Shown: positions 11,508 to 25,200, counted from the stretch's first letter. The stretch: 64,000 nucleotides of DNA from Apodemus sylvaticus (GCF_947179515.1 NC_067477.1:143444465-143508464); one strand, 5' to 3'. Notes: generated by a model from the sequence alone, not told the origin. Translations and numbers: made by a program.

Positions 11508-11677
11508 TTCCAATACATATGTATTTTCCTTTACTCTGCAACACTGTATTTCCGTACAACGTGGTATTCTTACATATTCTTTCGAGAGAAAACTCTCCTG
11601 TGCGTTCTCTTTTGGGGCTACACGCTTAGACATACACGCAACACCAAAGCTTTTCGAGTTAAAACGTTTTGTTTAGG
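11466..11677. other. F-to-R turn with 129 bp loop, copy 2
   Basis: Copy of the 2668-2879 structure at +8798. The arms are 11466-11507 and 11636-11677. The loop is a partial R-oriented B half beginning TTCCAATACATATG. The breakpoint is identical to copies 1 and 3. Confidence 0.88.
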
Positions 11678-14600
11678 AAAAACAAGATAATTTCGCATGA
11701 TGCGGTATTTCCTTCATACGTGGTTTTCTGACAAATTTTGACCAAAGAAAATTCTCCTATGGTTTCTCTTTTGAGGCTACACGATTAGACGTACAGGCCA
11801 CACCAAATCTTTTTAAGTTACAACGTGTTGTTTAGGAGATACAAGCTAATTTTGTAAGATGCGTTATTTCTTCTCGTAAAGTTTTTACAATACGTAAATA
11901 TTTGTCTTTACTCTGCAACACTGTATTTCCTAATAACGTGGTATTCTTATATATTCTTTCGAGAAAAAAAACTCTCCTTTGCATTCTCTTTTGAGGCTAC
12001 ACGCTTAGACATACACGCAACACCAAAGGTTTTCGCGTTACAACGTGTTGCTTAGGAAAAACAAGATAATTTAGCACGATGCAGGATTTCCTTAAAACGT
12101 GGTTTTCTGACAAATTTTGATGAACGAAAATTCTCCTGTGGGTTCTCGTTTGAGGCTACACGTTTAGACGTACACACCACACCAAATCTTTTCGAGTTAT
12201 AACGTGATGTTTAGGAGATACATACTAATTTTGTACGATGCCTTATTTCTTCTCGTAAAGTTTAAGTGTTTCCAATAAGTACGTATTTGTCTTTACTCTG
12301 CAACACTGTATTTCCTTATAACGTGGTATTCTTACATATTCTTTCGAGAGAAAACTCTCCTGTGCGTTCTCTTTTGATTCTACATGCTTTGACATACACG
12401 CAACACCAAAGCTTTTCGAGTTACAATGTGTTGTTTAGGAAAAACAAGATAATTTAGCAAGATGCGGGATTTCCTTAAAACGTGGTTTTCTGACAAATTT
12501 TGACGAAAGAAAATACTCCTGTGGGTTCTCTTTGGAGGCTACACATTTAGACGTACACACCACATCAAATCTTTTCGAGTTACATCGTGTTGATTAGGAG
12601 ATACAAGCTAATTTTTTTACGAAGCGTTATTTCTTCTCATAAAGTTTAAGTGTTTCCATTACGTAAATATTTGCCTTTACTCTGCAACACTGTATTTCCT
12701 TATAACGTGGTATTCTTGCATATTCTTTCGAGAGAAAACTCTCCTGTGCATTCTCCTTTGAGGCTACACGCTTAGACATACACGCAACACCAAAGCTTTT
12801 CGAGTTACAACGTGTTATTTAGGAAAAACAACATAATTTCGCACGATGCGGGATTTCCTTAAAACTTGGTTTTCTGACAAATTTTGAAGAAATAAAACTC
12901 TCCTGTGGGTACTCTTTTGAGGCTACACGTTTAGACGTACATGCCACACCAAATCTTTTCGAGTTCCAACGTGTTGTTTAGGACATACAAGCTAATTTTG
13001 CAAGATGCGTTATTTCTCTCATAAAGTGTTTCCAATACATATGTATTAGTCTTTACTCTGCAACACTGTATTTCCTTGTAATGTGGTATCCTTACATATT
13101 CTTTCGAGAGAAAACTCTACTGTGCGTTCTCTTTTGAGGCTACACGCAGGGAAAACTCTCCTGTTCCTTCTCTTTTGAGGCTCCATCCTTACACATACAC
13201 GCAACACCAAAGCTTTTCGAGTTACAACATGTTGTTTAGGAAAAAGGAGATGATTTTGCACGATGCGGGATTAGCTTAAAACGTGGTTTTCTGAAAAATT
13301 TTGACGAAAGAAAATTCTCCTGTGTGTTCTCTTTTGAGGCTACATATTTAGACGTACATGCCACACCAAATCTTTTCGAATTACAACGTGTTGTTTAGGA
13401 GATACAAGCTAATTTTGTACAATGCGTTAATTCTTCTTGTAAAGTGTTTCCGATATGTACGTATTTGTCTTTACTCTGCAACACTGTATTTCCTTAAAAC
13501 GTGGTTTTCTTACATATTCTTTCGAGAGAAAACTATCCAGTGCGTTCCCTTTTGAGGCTACACACTTAGACATACAGGTAACACCAAAGCTTTTCGAGTT
13601 ACAATGTGTTGTTTATGAAAAACAAGATAATTTCGCACGATGCGGGATTTCCTTAAAACGTGGTTTTCTGACAAATTTTGTCGAAAGAAAATTCTCCTGT
13701 GGGTTATCTTTTGAGGCTTCACGTTTAGACGTGCACACCACACCAAATCCTTTCCAGTTACCACGTGTTGTTTAGGAGATACAAGCTAATTTTATACGAT
13801 GCGTTATTTCTTCTCCTAAAGTGTTTCCAATACGTACATATTTGTCTTTACTCTGCAACACTGTATTTCCTTATAACGTGGTATTCTTACATATTCTGTC
13901 GCGAGAAAACTATCCTGTGCGTTCCCTTTTGAGGCTACACACTTAGACATACAGGCAACACCAAAACTTTTCGAGTTACAACGTGTTGTTTAAGAAAAAC
14001 AAGATAATTTCGCACGATGCGGGATTTCCGTAAAAAGTGGTGTTCTGACAAATTTTGACGAAAGAAAATTCTCCTGTTGGTTCTCTTTTGAGGCTACACG
14101 TTTAGACGTGCACGCCACACCAAATCTTTTCGAGTTACCACGTGTTGTTTAGGAGATACAAGCTAATTTTTTACGAAGCGTTATTTCTTCTCGTAAAGTG
14201 TTTCCAAAAAGTATGTATTTGTCTTTACTCTGCAACACTGTATTTCCTTATAACGTTGTATTCTTACATGTTCTTTCGAGAGAAAAATCTCCTGTGAGTT
14301 CTCTTAAGTGGCTACACGCATAGACATACATGCAATACCAAAGCTTTGCGAGTTACAACGTGTTGTTTAGGAAAAACAAGATAATTTTCACGATGCGGGA
14401 TATCCTTAAAACGTGGTTTTCTGACAAATTTTAACGAAAGAAAGTTCTCCTGTGCGTTGTCTTTTGAGGCTACAGGTTTAGACGTACACGCCACACCAAA
14501 TCTTTCGAGTTATAACGTGTTGCTTAGGAGATACAAGCAAATTTTTTTACGATGCGTTATTTCTTCTCCTAAAGTGTTTCCAATATGTACTTATTTGTCT

Positions 14601-17219
14601 TTACTCTGCAACACTGTATTTCCTTATAACGTGGTATTCTTACATATTCTGTCGAGAGAAAACTCTCCTGTGCATTCTCTTTTGAGGCTACACGCTTAGA
14701 CAAACATTCAACACCAAAGCTTTTCGAGTTACACCGTGTTGTTTAGGAAAAACAAGATAATTTTGCACGATGCGAGATTTCCTTAAAACGTGTTTTCTGA
14801 CAAATTTTGATGAAAGAAAATTCTCCTGTGAGTTCCCTTTTGAGGCTACACGTTTAGACGTACACGTCACACCAAATCTTTTCGAGTTACAACGTGTTGT
14901 TTAGGAGATACAAGCTAATTTTTTACGATGCGTTATTTCTTCTCGTAAAATGTGTCCAATACGTACTTATTTGTCTTTACTCTGCAACACTGTATTTCCT
15001 TATAACGTGGTATTCTTACATATTCTTTCGAGAGAAAACTCTCCTGTGCGTTCTCTTTTGAGGCTACACGCTTAGACATACACGCAGCACCAAAGCTTTC
15101 CGAGTTACAACGTGTTGTTTAGGAAAAACAAGATAATTTCCACGATGCGGGATTTCCATAAAACGTGGTTTTCTGACAAATTTTGACGAAAGAAAATTAT
15201 CCTGTGAGTTCTCTTTTGAGGCTACACGTTTAGACGTAAACGCCACACCAAATCTTTTCGAGTTACATCGTGTTGTTTAGGAGATACAAGCTAATTTTGT
15301 ACGATGCGTTATTACTTCTCGTAAAGTGTTTCCAATACCTAAGTATTTGTCTTTACTCTGCAACACTGTATTTCCTTATAACGTGGTATTCTTATATATT
15401 CTTTCGAGAGAAATCTCTCCTGTGCATTCTCTTTTGAGGCCACACGTTTAGACATACACGCAACACCAAATCTTTTCGAGTTACGAAGTGTTGTGCAGGA
15501 AAAACAAGATAATTTCGCACAATGCGGGATTTCCTTAATACGTGGATTCTGACAAATTTTGACGAAAGAAAATTCTCCTGTGTGTTCTCTTTTGAGGCTA
15601 CATATTTAGACGTACACGCCACACCAAATCTTTTCGAATTACAATGTATTGTTTAGGAGATACAAGCTAATTTTGTACAATGCGTTAATTCTTCTCATAA
15701 AGTGTTTCCAATACGTACATATTTGTCTTTACTCTGCAACACTGTATTTCTTAAAACGTGGTTTTCTTACATATTCTTTCAAGAGAAAACTATCCTGTGC
15801 ATTCCCTTTTGAGGCTACACACTTAGACAGACAGGCAACAACAAAGCTTTTCGAGTTACAACGTGTTGTTTATGAAAAACAAGATAATTTCGCACGATGC
15901 GGGATTTCCTTAAAACGTGGTTTTCTGACAAATTTTGACGAAAGAAAATTCTCCTGTGGGTTCCCTTTTGAGGCTTCACGTTTAGACGTGCACGCCACAC
16001 CAAATCGTTTCGAGTTACCACGTGTTGTTTAGGAGATACAAGCTAATTTTGTACGCTGCGTTATTTCTTCTCATAAAGTGTTTCCAATACGTATGTATTT
16101 GTCTTTACTCTGCAACACTGTATTTCCTTAAAACGTGGTATTCTTACATATTCTTTCGAGAAAAAACTCTCCTGTGCCTTCTCTCTTGAGGCTACACGCT
16201 TAGACATACAGGCAACACCAAAGCTTTTCATGTTACAACGTGTTGTTTAGGAAAAACAAGATAATTTCACAAGATGCGGGATTTCCTTAAAACGTGGTTT
16301 TCTGAAAAATTTTGACCAAAGAAAATTCTCCTGTTGGTTCTCTTTTGAGGCTACACGTTTAGACGTACATGCCACACCAAATCCTTTTCAGTTACAACGT
16401 GTTGTTTAGGAGATACAGACTAATTTTGTACGATGCCTTATTTTTTCTCGTAAGGTGTTGCCAATACGTACATATTTGTCTTTACTCTGCAACTCTGTAT
16501 TTCCTTAAAACGTGGTATTCTTACATATTCTTTCGAAAGAAAACTCTCCTGTGCCTTCTCTTTTGAGGCTACACGTTTAGACGTACACGACACAGAAAAT
16601 ATTTCGAGTTACAACGTGTTGTTTAGGAGATAAAAGCTAATTTTGTACGATGCTTTATTTCTTCTCGTAAAGTGTTTCCTATACATAAGTATTTGTATTT
16701 ACACTGCAACATTGTATTTCCTTATAACGTGGTATTCTTACATATTCTTTCGAGAGAAAACTATCCTGTGCCTTCTCTTTTGAGGCTACACGCTTAGACA
16801 TACACGCAACACCAAAGCTTTTCGAGTTACGACATGTTGTTTAGGAAAAACAAGATAATTTCGCACGATGTGGGACTTCCTTAAAACGTGGTTTTCTGAC
16901 AAATATTGACGAACGAAAATTATCCTGTGGGTTCTCTTTTGAGGCTACATGTTTACATGTACACGCCACACCAAATATTTTCGAGTTACAACGTGTTGTT
17001 TAGGAGATACAAGCTAATTTTGTACGATGCGTTATTTCTTCTCGTAAAGTGTTTCCAATACGTATGCATTTGTCTTTACTCTGCAACACTGTATTTCCTT
17101 ATAACGTGGTATTCTTACATATTCTTTCGAGAGAAACTCTCCTGTGCCTTCTCTTTTGAGGCCACACGTTTAGACATACACGCAACACCAAAGCTTTTCG
17201 AGTTACAACGTGTTGTTTA
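11508..17219 (-). repeat. Satellite block R2 (R orientation)
   Basis: About 15 dimers read on the minus strand. The first 3.8 kb match block R1. The part from 15392 on carries GAGGCCACACG and TTACGAAGTG variants that reappear in mirror image at 38164-38394. Around 16130-17219 the dimers are ordinary, with no gene or foreign DNA. The block ends in a scrambled junction at 17220. Confidence 0.91.
13110..13191. repeat. 41 bp internal duplication in a B half, copy 2
   Basis: Same duplication and same join (GCTACACGC|AGGGAAAAC) as at 4311-4392. Its presence in all three long blocks supports common descent. Confidence 0.84.
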
Positions 17220-17400
17220 GGGTTCTCTTTTGAGGCTACACGAAGAAATAATGCATCGTTCAAAATTAGCTTGGAAACACTTTATGAGAAAAATTAACGC
17301 ATTATAAAAAATTAGCTTGTCTCTCCTAAACAACACGTTGTAACTCGTGTAGCCTCAAAAGAGAACCCACAGGAGAATTTTCTCTCAAAAGAAGATGTAA
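17220..17400. other. Scrambled R-to-F junction
   Basis: 17220-17273 is an exact 54 bp reverse complement of 8805-8858, so it carries the 8835/8836 breakpoint backwards. Two further abnormal joins follow. Near 17274 the end of a B half (TTAGCTTG) runs into the middle of the B-specific segment (GAAACACTTTATGAG). Near 17347 an A half skips from GTAACTCG to TGTAGCCTC, losing about 30 bp. Near 17380 an A half passes directly into B sequence (CAGGAGAATTTTCTCTC). This is the most rearranged 180 bp in the window. Confidence 0.88.
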
Positions 17401-20400
17401 GAATACCACGTTGTAAGGAAATACAGTGTTGTAGACTAAAGACAAATACGTACGTACTGGAAACACTTTTAGAGATGAAATATCGCTTCGTTCAAAATTA
17501 GCTTGTATCTCCTTAACAACACGTTGTCACTCGAAACGATTTGGTGTGGGGTGTACGACTAAACTTGTAGCCTCAAAAGAGAACCCAGAGGAGATTTTTC
17601 TTCTTTCAAAATTTTTCAGAAATCACGTTTTTAGGAAATCCCGCATTGTGCGAAATTATCTTGTTTTTCCTAAACAACATGTTGTAACTCGAAAAGCTTT
17701 GGTGTTACTTGTATATCTAAGCGTGTAGCCTCAAAAGAGAATGCACAGGAGAGTTTTCTCTCAAAAGAATATGTAAGAATACCACGTTATAAGGAAATAC
17801 AGTGTTGCAGAATAAAAACAAATACGTACGTATTGGAAACACTTTATGAGAAGAAATAACGCATCATACAAAATTAGCTTGTATCTCCTAAACAACACGT
17901 TGTAACTCGAAAAGAGTTGGTGTGTCATGTACGTCTAAATGTGTAGCCTCAAAAGAGAACCCACAGGAGAATTTTCTTTCGTCAAAATATGTCAGAAAAT
18001 CACGTTTTATGGTAATCCCGCATCGTGCGAAATTATCTTGGTTTTCCTAAACAACACGTTGTAACATGAAAAGCTTTGCTGTTGCGTGTATGTCTAAGCC
18101 TGTATCCTCAAAAGCCAATGCACAGGAGTGTTTTCTCTTGAAATAAGATGTAAGAATACCACGTTCGAAGGAAATACAGTGTTGCAGGCTAAAGACAAAT
18201 AGGTACTTATTGGAAACACTTTTAGAGATGAAATAACGCATCGTTCAAAGTTAGGTTGTATCTCCTAAACAACACGTTGTAACTTGAAACTGTTTGGTGT
18301 GGTGTTTACATCTAAATGCGTAGCCTCAAAAGAGAACCCACAGGAGAATTTTCTTTCGTCAAAATTTTTCAGAAATCACGTTTTTAGGAAATCCCGCATT
18401 GTGCGAAATTATCTTGTTTTTCCTAAACAACACGTTGTAACTCGAAATGCTTTGGTGTTACGTGTATGTCTAAGCATGTAGCCTCAAAAGAGAACGCACA
18501 GGAGAGATTTCTCTCGAAAGAATATGTAAGAATACCACATTATAAGGAAATACGGTGTTGCAGAGTAAAGACAAATTCTTACATATTGGAAACACTTAAC
18601 GAGAAGAAATAACACATGGTACGAAATTAGCTTGTATCTCCGAAACAACACGTTGTAACTCGAAAAGATTTGCTGTGGTGTTTACATCTAAACGTGTAGC
18701 CTCAAAAGAGTACCCACTGGAGAATTTTCTCTCGTCAAAATTTTTTCAGAAAACCACGTTTTAAGGAAGTCCTGCATCATGCGAAATCATCTTGTTTTCC
18801 TAAACAACACGTTGTAACTCGAAAAGCTTTGGTGTTGCGTGTATGTCTAAGCGTGTAGCCTCAAAAGAGAATGCACAGTAGAGTATTCTCTCGAAAGAAT
18901 ATGTAAGAATACCACGTTATAAGGAAATACAGTATTGCAGAGTAAAGACAGATACTTACTTATTGGAAACACTTTACGAGAAGGAATAATACATCGTACA
19001 AAATTAGCTTGTATTTCCTAAACAACACGTTGTAACTCGAAGGATTTGGTGTGGCGTGTAAGTTGAAACGTGTAGCCTCAACAGAGAACCCACAGGAGAA
19101 TTTTCTTTCGTCAAATTTGTCAGAAAACCACGTTTTAAGGAAATCCCGCATTGTGCGAAATTATCTTGTTTTTCCTAAACAACACGTTGTAACTCCAAAA
19201 GCTTTGGTGTTGCGTGTATGTCTAAACGTGTGGCCTCAAAGGAGAACGCACAGGAGAGTTTTCTCTCGAAAGAATATATAAGAATACCACGTTATAAGGA
19301 AATACAGTGTTGCAGAGTAAAGACAAATACGTATGTATTGGAAACACTTTACGAGAAGAAATAATGCATCTTACAAAATTAGCTTGTATCTCCTAAACAA
19401 CATGTTGTAACTCGAAAAGATTTGGTGTGGCATGTAAGTCTAAACGTGTAGCCTCAAAAGAGAACCCACAGGAGAATTTTCTTTCGTCAAAATTTGTCAG
19501 AAAAAAACGTTTTAAGGAAATCCCGCATCGTGCGAAATTATCTTGTTTTTCCTAAACAACACGTTGTAACTCGAAAAGCTTTGGTGCTGCGTGTATGTCT
19601 AAGCATGTAGCCTTAAAAGAGAACGCACAGGAGAGTTTTCTCTCGAACGAATATGTAAGAATACCACGTTATAAGGAAATACAGTGTTGCAGAGTAAAGA
19701 TAGATACATACTTATTTGAAACACTTTACGAGAAGAAATAATGCATCGTACAAAATTAGCTTGTATTTCCTAAAAAGCACATTGTAACTCGAAAGGTTTT
19801 GGTGTGGCGTGTACGTCCAAATGTGTAGCCACAAAAGAGAACCCACAGGAGAATTTTCTTTCGTCAAAATTTTTCAGAAAACCACGTTTTAAGGAAATCC
19901 CGCGTCCTGTGAAATCATCTTCTTTTTCCTAAACTACATGTTGTAACTTGAATAGCTTTGGTGTTGCCTGTATGTCTAAGTGTGTAGCCACAAAAGCGAA
20001 CGCACAGGACAGTTTTCTATCGAAAGAATATGTAAGAATACCACGTTATAAGGAAATACAATGTTGCAGAGTAAAGACAAATACGTACGTATTGGAAACA
20101 CTTTATGAGAAGAATTATCACATTGTAAAATATTAGCTTGTATCTCCTAAACAACCCGTTGTAACTCGAACAGATTTGGTGTGGCGTGTACGTCTAAATA
20201 TGTAGCCTCAAAAGAGAACCCACAGGAGAACTTTCTATTGTCAAATTTTTCAGAAAACCACGTTTATGGAAATCTCGCATCGTGCGAAATTATCTAGTTT
20301 TTCCTAAACAACACGTTGTAACTCGAAAAGCTTTGGTGTTGCTTGTATGTCTAAACATGTAGCCTCAAAAGAGAACGCTCAGGAGAGTTTACCCTCGAAA

Positions 20401-21386
20401 GAATATGTAAGAATACCACGTTATAAGGAAATACAGTGTTGCAGAGAAAGACAAATACGTACGTATTGGAAACAATTTACGAGAAGAAATACCACATCTT
20501 ACAAAATTAGCCTGTATCTCCTAAACAACACGTGGTAACTCGAAAGGATTTGGTGTGGCGTGCATGTCTAAACGTATAGCATCATAAGAGAACCCACAGG
20601 AGAATTTTCTTTCTTCAAAATTTGTCAGAACACAACGGTTTAAGGAAATCCGAGAACGCACAGGAGAGTTTTCTCTCGAAATAATATGTAAGAATACCAC
20701 GTTATAAGGAAATACAGTGTTGCAGAGTAGAGGCAAATACATACTTATTGGTAAAACTTAAACTTTACGAGAAGAAATAATGCATCGTAAAAAATTAGCT
20801 TGTATCTCCTAAACAACATGTTGTAACTTAAAAAGATTTGGTGTGGCCTGTACGTCTAAACGTGTAGTCTCAAATGAGAACCCATAGGAGAATTTTCTTT
20901 GGTCAAAATTTGTCAGAAAATCACGTATTAAGGAAATCCCTCTTCATGCGAAATTATCTTGTTTTTCCTAAACAACACGTTGTAACGCGAAAATCTTTGG
21001 TATTGCGTGTATGTCTAAGAGTGTAGCCTCAAAAGAGGACGCACAGGAAAGTTTTCTCTCGAAAGAATATGTAAGAATACCACGTTATAAGGAAATACAG
21101 TGTTGCAGACTAAAGGCAAATACGTACCTATTGGAAACACCTTACAAGAAGAAATAAAGCATCGTAAAAAAATTAGCTTGTATCTCCTAAACAACAGTTT
21201 GTAACTCGAAAAGATTTGGTGTGGCGTGCACGTCTAAACGTGTAGCCTCAAAAGATAACCCACAGGAAAATTTTTTTTCGTTAATATTTCTCAGAAAACC
21301 ATGTTTTAAGGAAATCACTCATCGTGCGAAATTATCTTGCTTTTCCTAAACAACACGTTGTAACTCGAAAAGCTTTGATGTTTCGT
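17241..21386 (+). repeat. Satellite block F3 (F orientation)
   Basis: About eleven dimers in F orientation from three sources. 17220-18890 is an inverted, shortened copy of 6590-8866 (coordinate sums 25498-26078, implying deletions of about 360 and 220 bp). 18700-19340 matches 35555-36195 directly. From 19923 the long block copy 3 begins. No gene is seen. Confidence 0.9.
19521..19537 (-). promoter_or_regulatory. CENP-B-box-like motif (intact), block F3
   Basis: The same 17 bp motif on the minus strand, as expected for an F-oriented A half. Because the motif is inside the unit, its direction flips with each array turn. Confidence 0.68.
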
Positions 21387-24300
21387 TTCCAATACATATG
21401 TATTTTCCTTTACTCTGCAACACTGTATTTCCTTACAACGTGGTATTCTTACATATTCTTTCGAGAGAAAACTCTCCTGTGCGTTCTCTTTTGGGGCTAC
21501 ACGCTTAGACATACACGCAACACCAAAGCTTTTCGAGTTAAAACGTTTTGTTTAGGAAAAACAAGATAATTTCGCATGATGCGGTATTTCCTTCATACGT
21601 GGTTTTCTGACAAATTTTGACCAAAGAAAATTCTCCTATGGTTTCTCTTTGGAGGCTACACGATTAGACGTACACGCCACACCAAATCTTTTTAAGTTAC
21701 AACGTGTTGTTTAGGAGATACAAGCTAATTTTGTAAGATGCGTTATTACTTCTCGTAAAGTTTTTCCAATACGTAAATATTTGTCTTTACTCTGCAACAC
21801 TGTATTTCCTAATAACGTGGTATTCTTATATATTCTTTCGAGAAAAAAAACTCTCCTTTGCATTCTCTTTTGAGGCTACACGCTTAGACATACACGCAAC
21901 ACCAAAGGTTTTCGCGTTACAACGTGTTGCTTAGGAAAAACAAGATAATTTCGCACGATGCAGGATTTCCTTAAAACGTGGTTTTCTGACAAATTTTGAT
22001 GAACGAAAATTCTCCAGTGGGTTCTCGTTTGAGGCTACACGTTTAGACGTACACACCACACCAAATCTTTTCGAGTTATAACGTGATGTTTAGGAGATAC
22101 ATACTAATTTTTTTCGATGCCTTATTTCTTCTCGTAAAGTTTAAGTGTTTCCAATAAGTACGTATTTGTCTTTACTCTGCAACACTGTATTTCCTTATAA
22201 CGTGGTATTCTTACATATTCTTTCGAGAGAAAACTCTCCTGTGCATTCTCTTTTGAGGCTACATGCTTTGACATACACGCAACACCAAAGCTTTTCGAGT
22301 TACAATGTGTTGTTTAGGAAAAACAAGATAATTTAGCACGATGCGGGATTTCCTTAAAACGTGGTTTTCTGACAAATTTTGACGAAAGAAAATACTCCTG
22401 TGGGTTCTCTTTTGAGGCTACACATTTAGACTTACACACCACATCAAATCTTTTCGAGTTACATCGTGTTGTTTAGGAGATACAAGCTAATTTTTTTACG
22501 AAGCGTTATTTCTTCTCATAAAGTTTAAGTGTTTCCATTACGTAAATATTTGCCTTTACTCTGCAACACTGTATTTCCTTATAACGTGGTATTCTTGCAT
22601 ATTCTTTCGAGAGAAAACTCTCCTGTGCATTCTCCTTTGAGGCTACGTGCTTAGATATACACACAACACCAAAGCTTTTCGAGTTACAACGTGTTATTTA
22701 GGAAAAACAACATAATTTCGCACGATGCGGGATTTCCTTAAAACGTGGTTTTCTGACAAATTTTGAAGAAATAAAACTCTCCTGTGGGTACTCTTTTGAG
22801 GCTACACGTTTAGACGTACATGCCACACCAAATCTTTTCGAGTTCCAACGTGTTGTTTAGGACATACAAGCTAATTTTGCAAGATGCATTATTTCTCTCA
22901 TAAAGTGTTTCCAATACATATGTATTAGTCTTTACTCTGCAACACTGTATTTCCTTGTAATGTGGTATCCTTACATATTCTTTCGAGAGAAAACTCTACT
23001 GTGCGTTCTCTTTTGAGGCTACACACAGGGAAAACTCTCCTGTTCCTTCTCTTTTGAGGCTCCATCCTTACACATACACGCAACACCAAAGCTTTTCGAG
23101 TTACAACATGTTGTTTAGGAAAAAGGAGATGATTTTGCACGATGCGGGATTAGCTTAAAACGTGGTTTTCTGAAAAATTTTGACGAAAGAAAATTCTCCT
23201 GTGTGTTCTCTTTTGAGGCTACATATTTAGACGTACATGCCACACCAAATCTTTTCGAATTACAACGTGTTGTTTAGGAGATACAAGCTAATTTTGTACA
23301 ATGCGTTAATTCTTCTTGTAAAGTGTTTCCGATATGTACGTATTTGTCTTTACTCTGTAACACTGTATTTCCTTAAAACGTGGTTTTCTTACATATTCTT
23401 TCGAGAGAAAACTACCCTGTGCGTTCCCTTTTGAGGCTACACACTTAGACATACAGGTAACACCAAAGCTTTTCGAGTTACAATGTGTTGTTTATGAAAA
23501 ACAAGATAATTTCGCACGATGCGGGATTTCCTTAAAACGTGGTTTTCTGACAAATTTTGACGAAAGAAAATTCTCCTGTGGGTTCTCTTTTGAGGCTTCA
23601 CGTTTAGACGTGCACACCACACCAAATCCTTTCGAGTTACCACGTATTGTTTAGGAGATACAAGCTAATTTTATACGATGCGTTATTTCTTCTCATAAAG
23701 TGTTTCCAATACGTACATATTTGTCTTTACTCTGCAACACTGTATTTCCTTATAACGTGGTATTCTTACATATTCTGTCACGAGAAAACTATCCTGTGCG
23801 TTCCCTTTTGAGGCTACACACTTAGACATACAGGCAACACCAAAACTTTTCGAGTTACAACGTGTTGTTTATGAAAAACAAGATAATTTCGCACGATTGC
23901 GGGATTTCCGTAAAAAGTGGTGTTCTGACAAATTTTGACGAAAGAAAATTTTCCTGTTGGTTCTCTTTTGAGGCTACACGTTTAGACGTGCACGCCACAC
24001 CAAATCTTTTCGAGTTACCACATGTTGTTTAGGAGATACAAGCTAATTTTTTACGAAGCGTTATTTCTTCTCGTAAAGTGTTTCCAAAAAGTATGTATTT
24101 GTCTTTACTCTGCAACACTGTATTTCCTTATAACGTTGTATTCTTACATGCTCTTTCGAGAGAAAAATCTCCTGTGCCTTCTCTTAAGTGGCTACACGCA
24201 TAGACATACATGCAGCACCAAAGCTTTTCGAGTTACAACGTGTTGTTTAGGAAAAACAAGATAATTTTGCACGATGCGGGATTTCCTTAAAACGTGGTTT

Positions 24301-25200
24301 TCTGACAAATTTTGACGAAAGAAAGTTCTCCTGTGGGTTCTCTTTTGAGGCTACACGTTGTATGAGCCACACCAAATCTTTTCGAGTTACAACGTGTTGT
24401 TTACGAGATACAAGCAAATTTTTTACAATGCGTTATTTCTTCTCCTAAAGTGTTTCCAATATGTACTTATTTGTCTTTACTCTGCAACACTGTATTTCCC
24501 TTATAACGTGGTATTCTTACATATTCTTTCGAGAGAAAACTCTCCTGTGCATTCTCTTTTGAGGCTACACGCTTAGACAAACACTCAACACCAAAGCTTT
24601 TCGAGTTACACCGTGTTGTTTAGGAAAAACAAGATAATTTTGCACGATGCGAGATTTCCTTAAAACGTGTTTTCTGACAAATTTTGATGAAAGAAAATTC
24701 TCCTGTGAGTTCTCTTTTGAGGGTACATGTTTAGACGTACATGTCACACCAAATCTTTTCGAGTTACAACGTGTTGTTTAGGAGATACAAGCTAATTTTT
24801 TACGATGCGTTATTTCTTCTCATAAATTGTGTCCAATACTTACTTATTTGTCTTTACTCTGCAACACTGTATTTCCTTATAACGCGGTATTCTTACATAT
24901 TCTTTCGAGAGAAAACTCTCCTGTGCGTTCTCTTTTGAGGCTACACGCTTAGACATACACGCAGCACCAAAGCTTTTAGAGTTATAACGTGTTGTTTAGG
25001 AAAAACAAGATAATTTCCACGATGCGGGATTTCCATAAAACGTGGTTTTCTGACAAATTTTGACGAAAGAAAATACTCCTGTAAGTTCACTTTTGAGGCT
25101 ACACGTTTAGACGTACACGCCACACCAAATCTTTTCGAGTTACATCGTGTTGTTTAGGAGATACAAGCTAATTCTGTAGGATGCGTTATTTCTTCTCGTA
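19923..25200. repeat. Long block, copy 3
   Basis: Third copy of the long block, starting at TTTTTCCTAAACTACATG. Here it is preceded by a normal A half instead of the deleted B end seen in copies 1 and 2. It therefore preserves the ancestral left flank. It contains the turn at 21386 and the 41 bp duplication at about 22989-23070. From about 23800 rightward it doubles as the left arm of the large inverted repeat. Confidence 0.88.
21345..21556. other. F-to-R turn with 129 bp loop, copy 3
   Basis: Arms 21345-21386 and 21515-21556 flank an R-oriented partial B half. Breakpoint and loop are as in copies 1 and 2, with TTTCGT in place of TTGCGT at the tip of the left arm. Confidence 0.87.

Larger units (their letters stand above)
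10045..15339. repeat. Long block, copy 2
   Basis: Second copy of the long block, in the same order as copy 1 with a stable offset of 8798-8799. After about 15340 it departs from copy 1 and continues into dimers (15392-16032) that resemble 13135-13775 shifted by 2257 bp, that is six dimers. The stretch 13147-16021 is mirrored, with coordinate sum 53786, by 37765-40640. Confidence 0.9.

Noticed and set aside
13455..13775. Open reading frames of 60-134 codons throughout, for example here, 15649-16032 and 37754-38158
   Set aside because: They are by-products of a repeat that happens to lack stops in some frames. The same peptide strings recur every 376 bp on both strands, frames are broken in most copies by 1-2 bp indels, there is no start context, splice signal or domain, and opposite-strand frames overlap completely.
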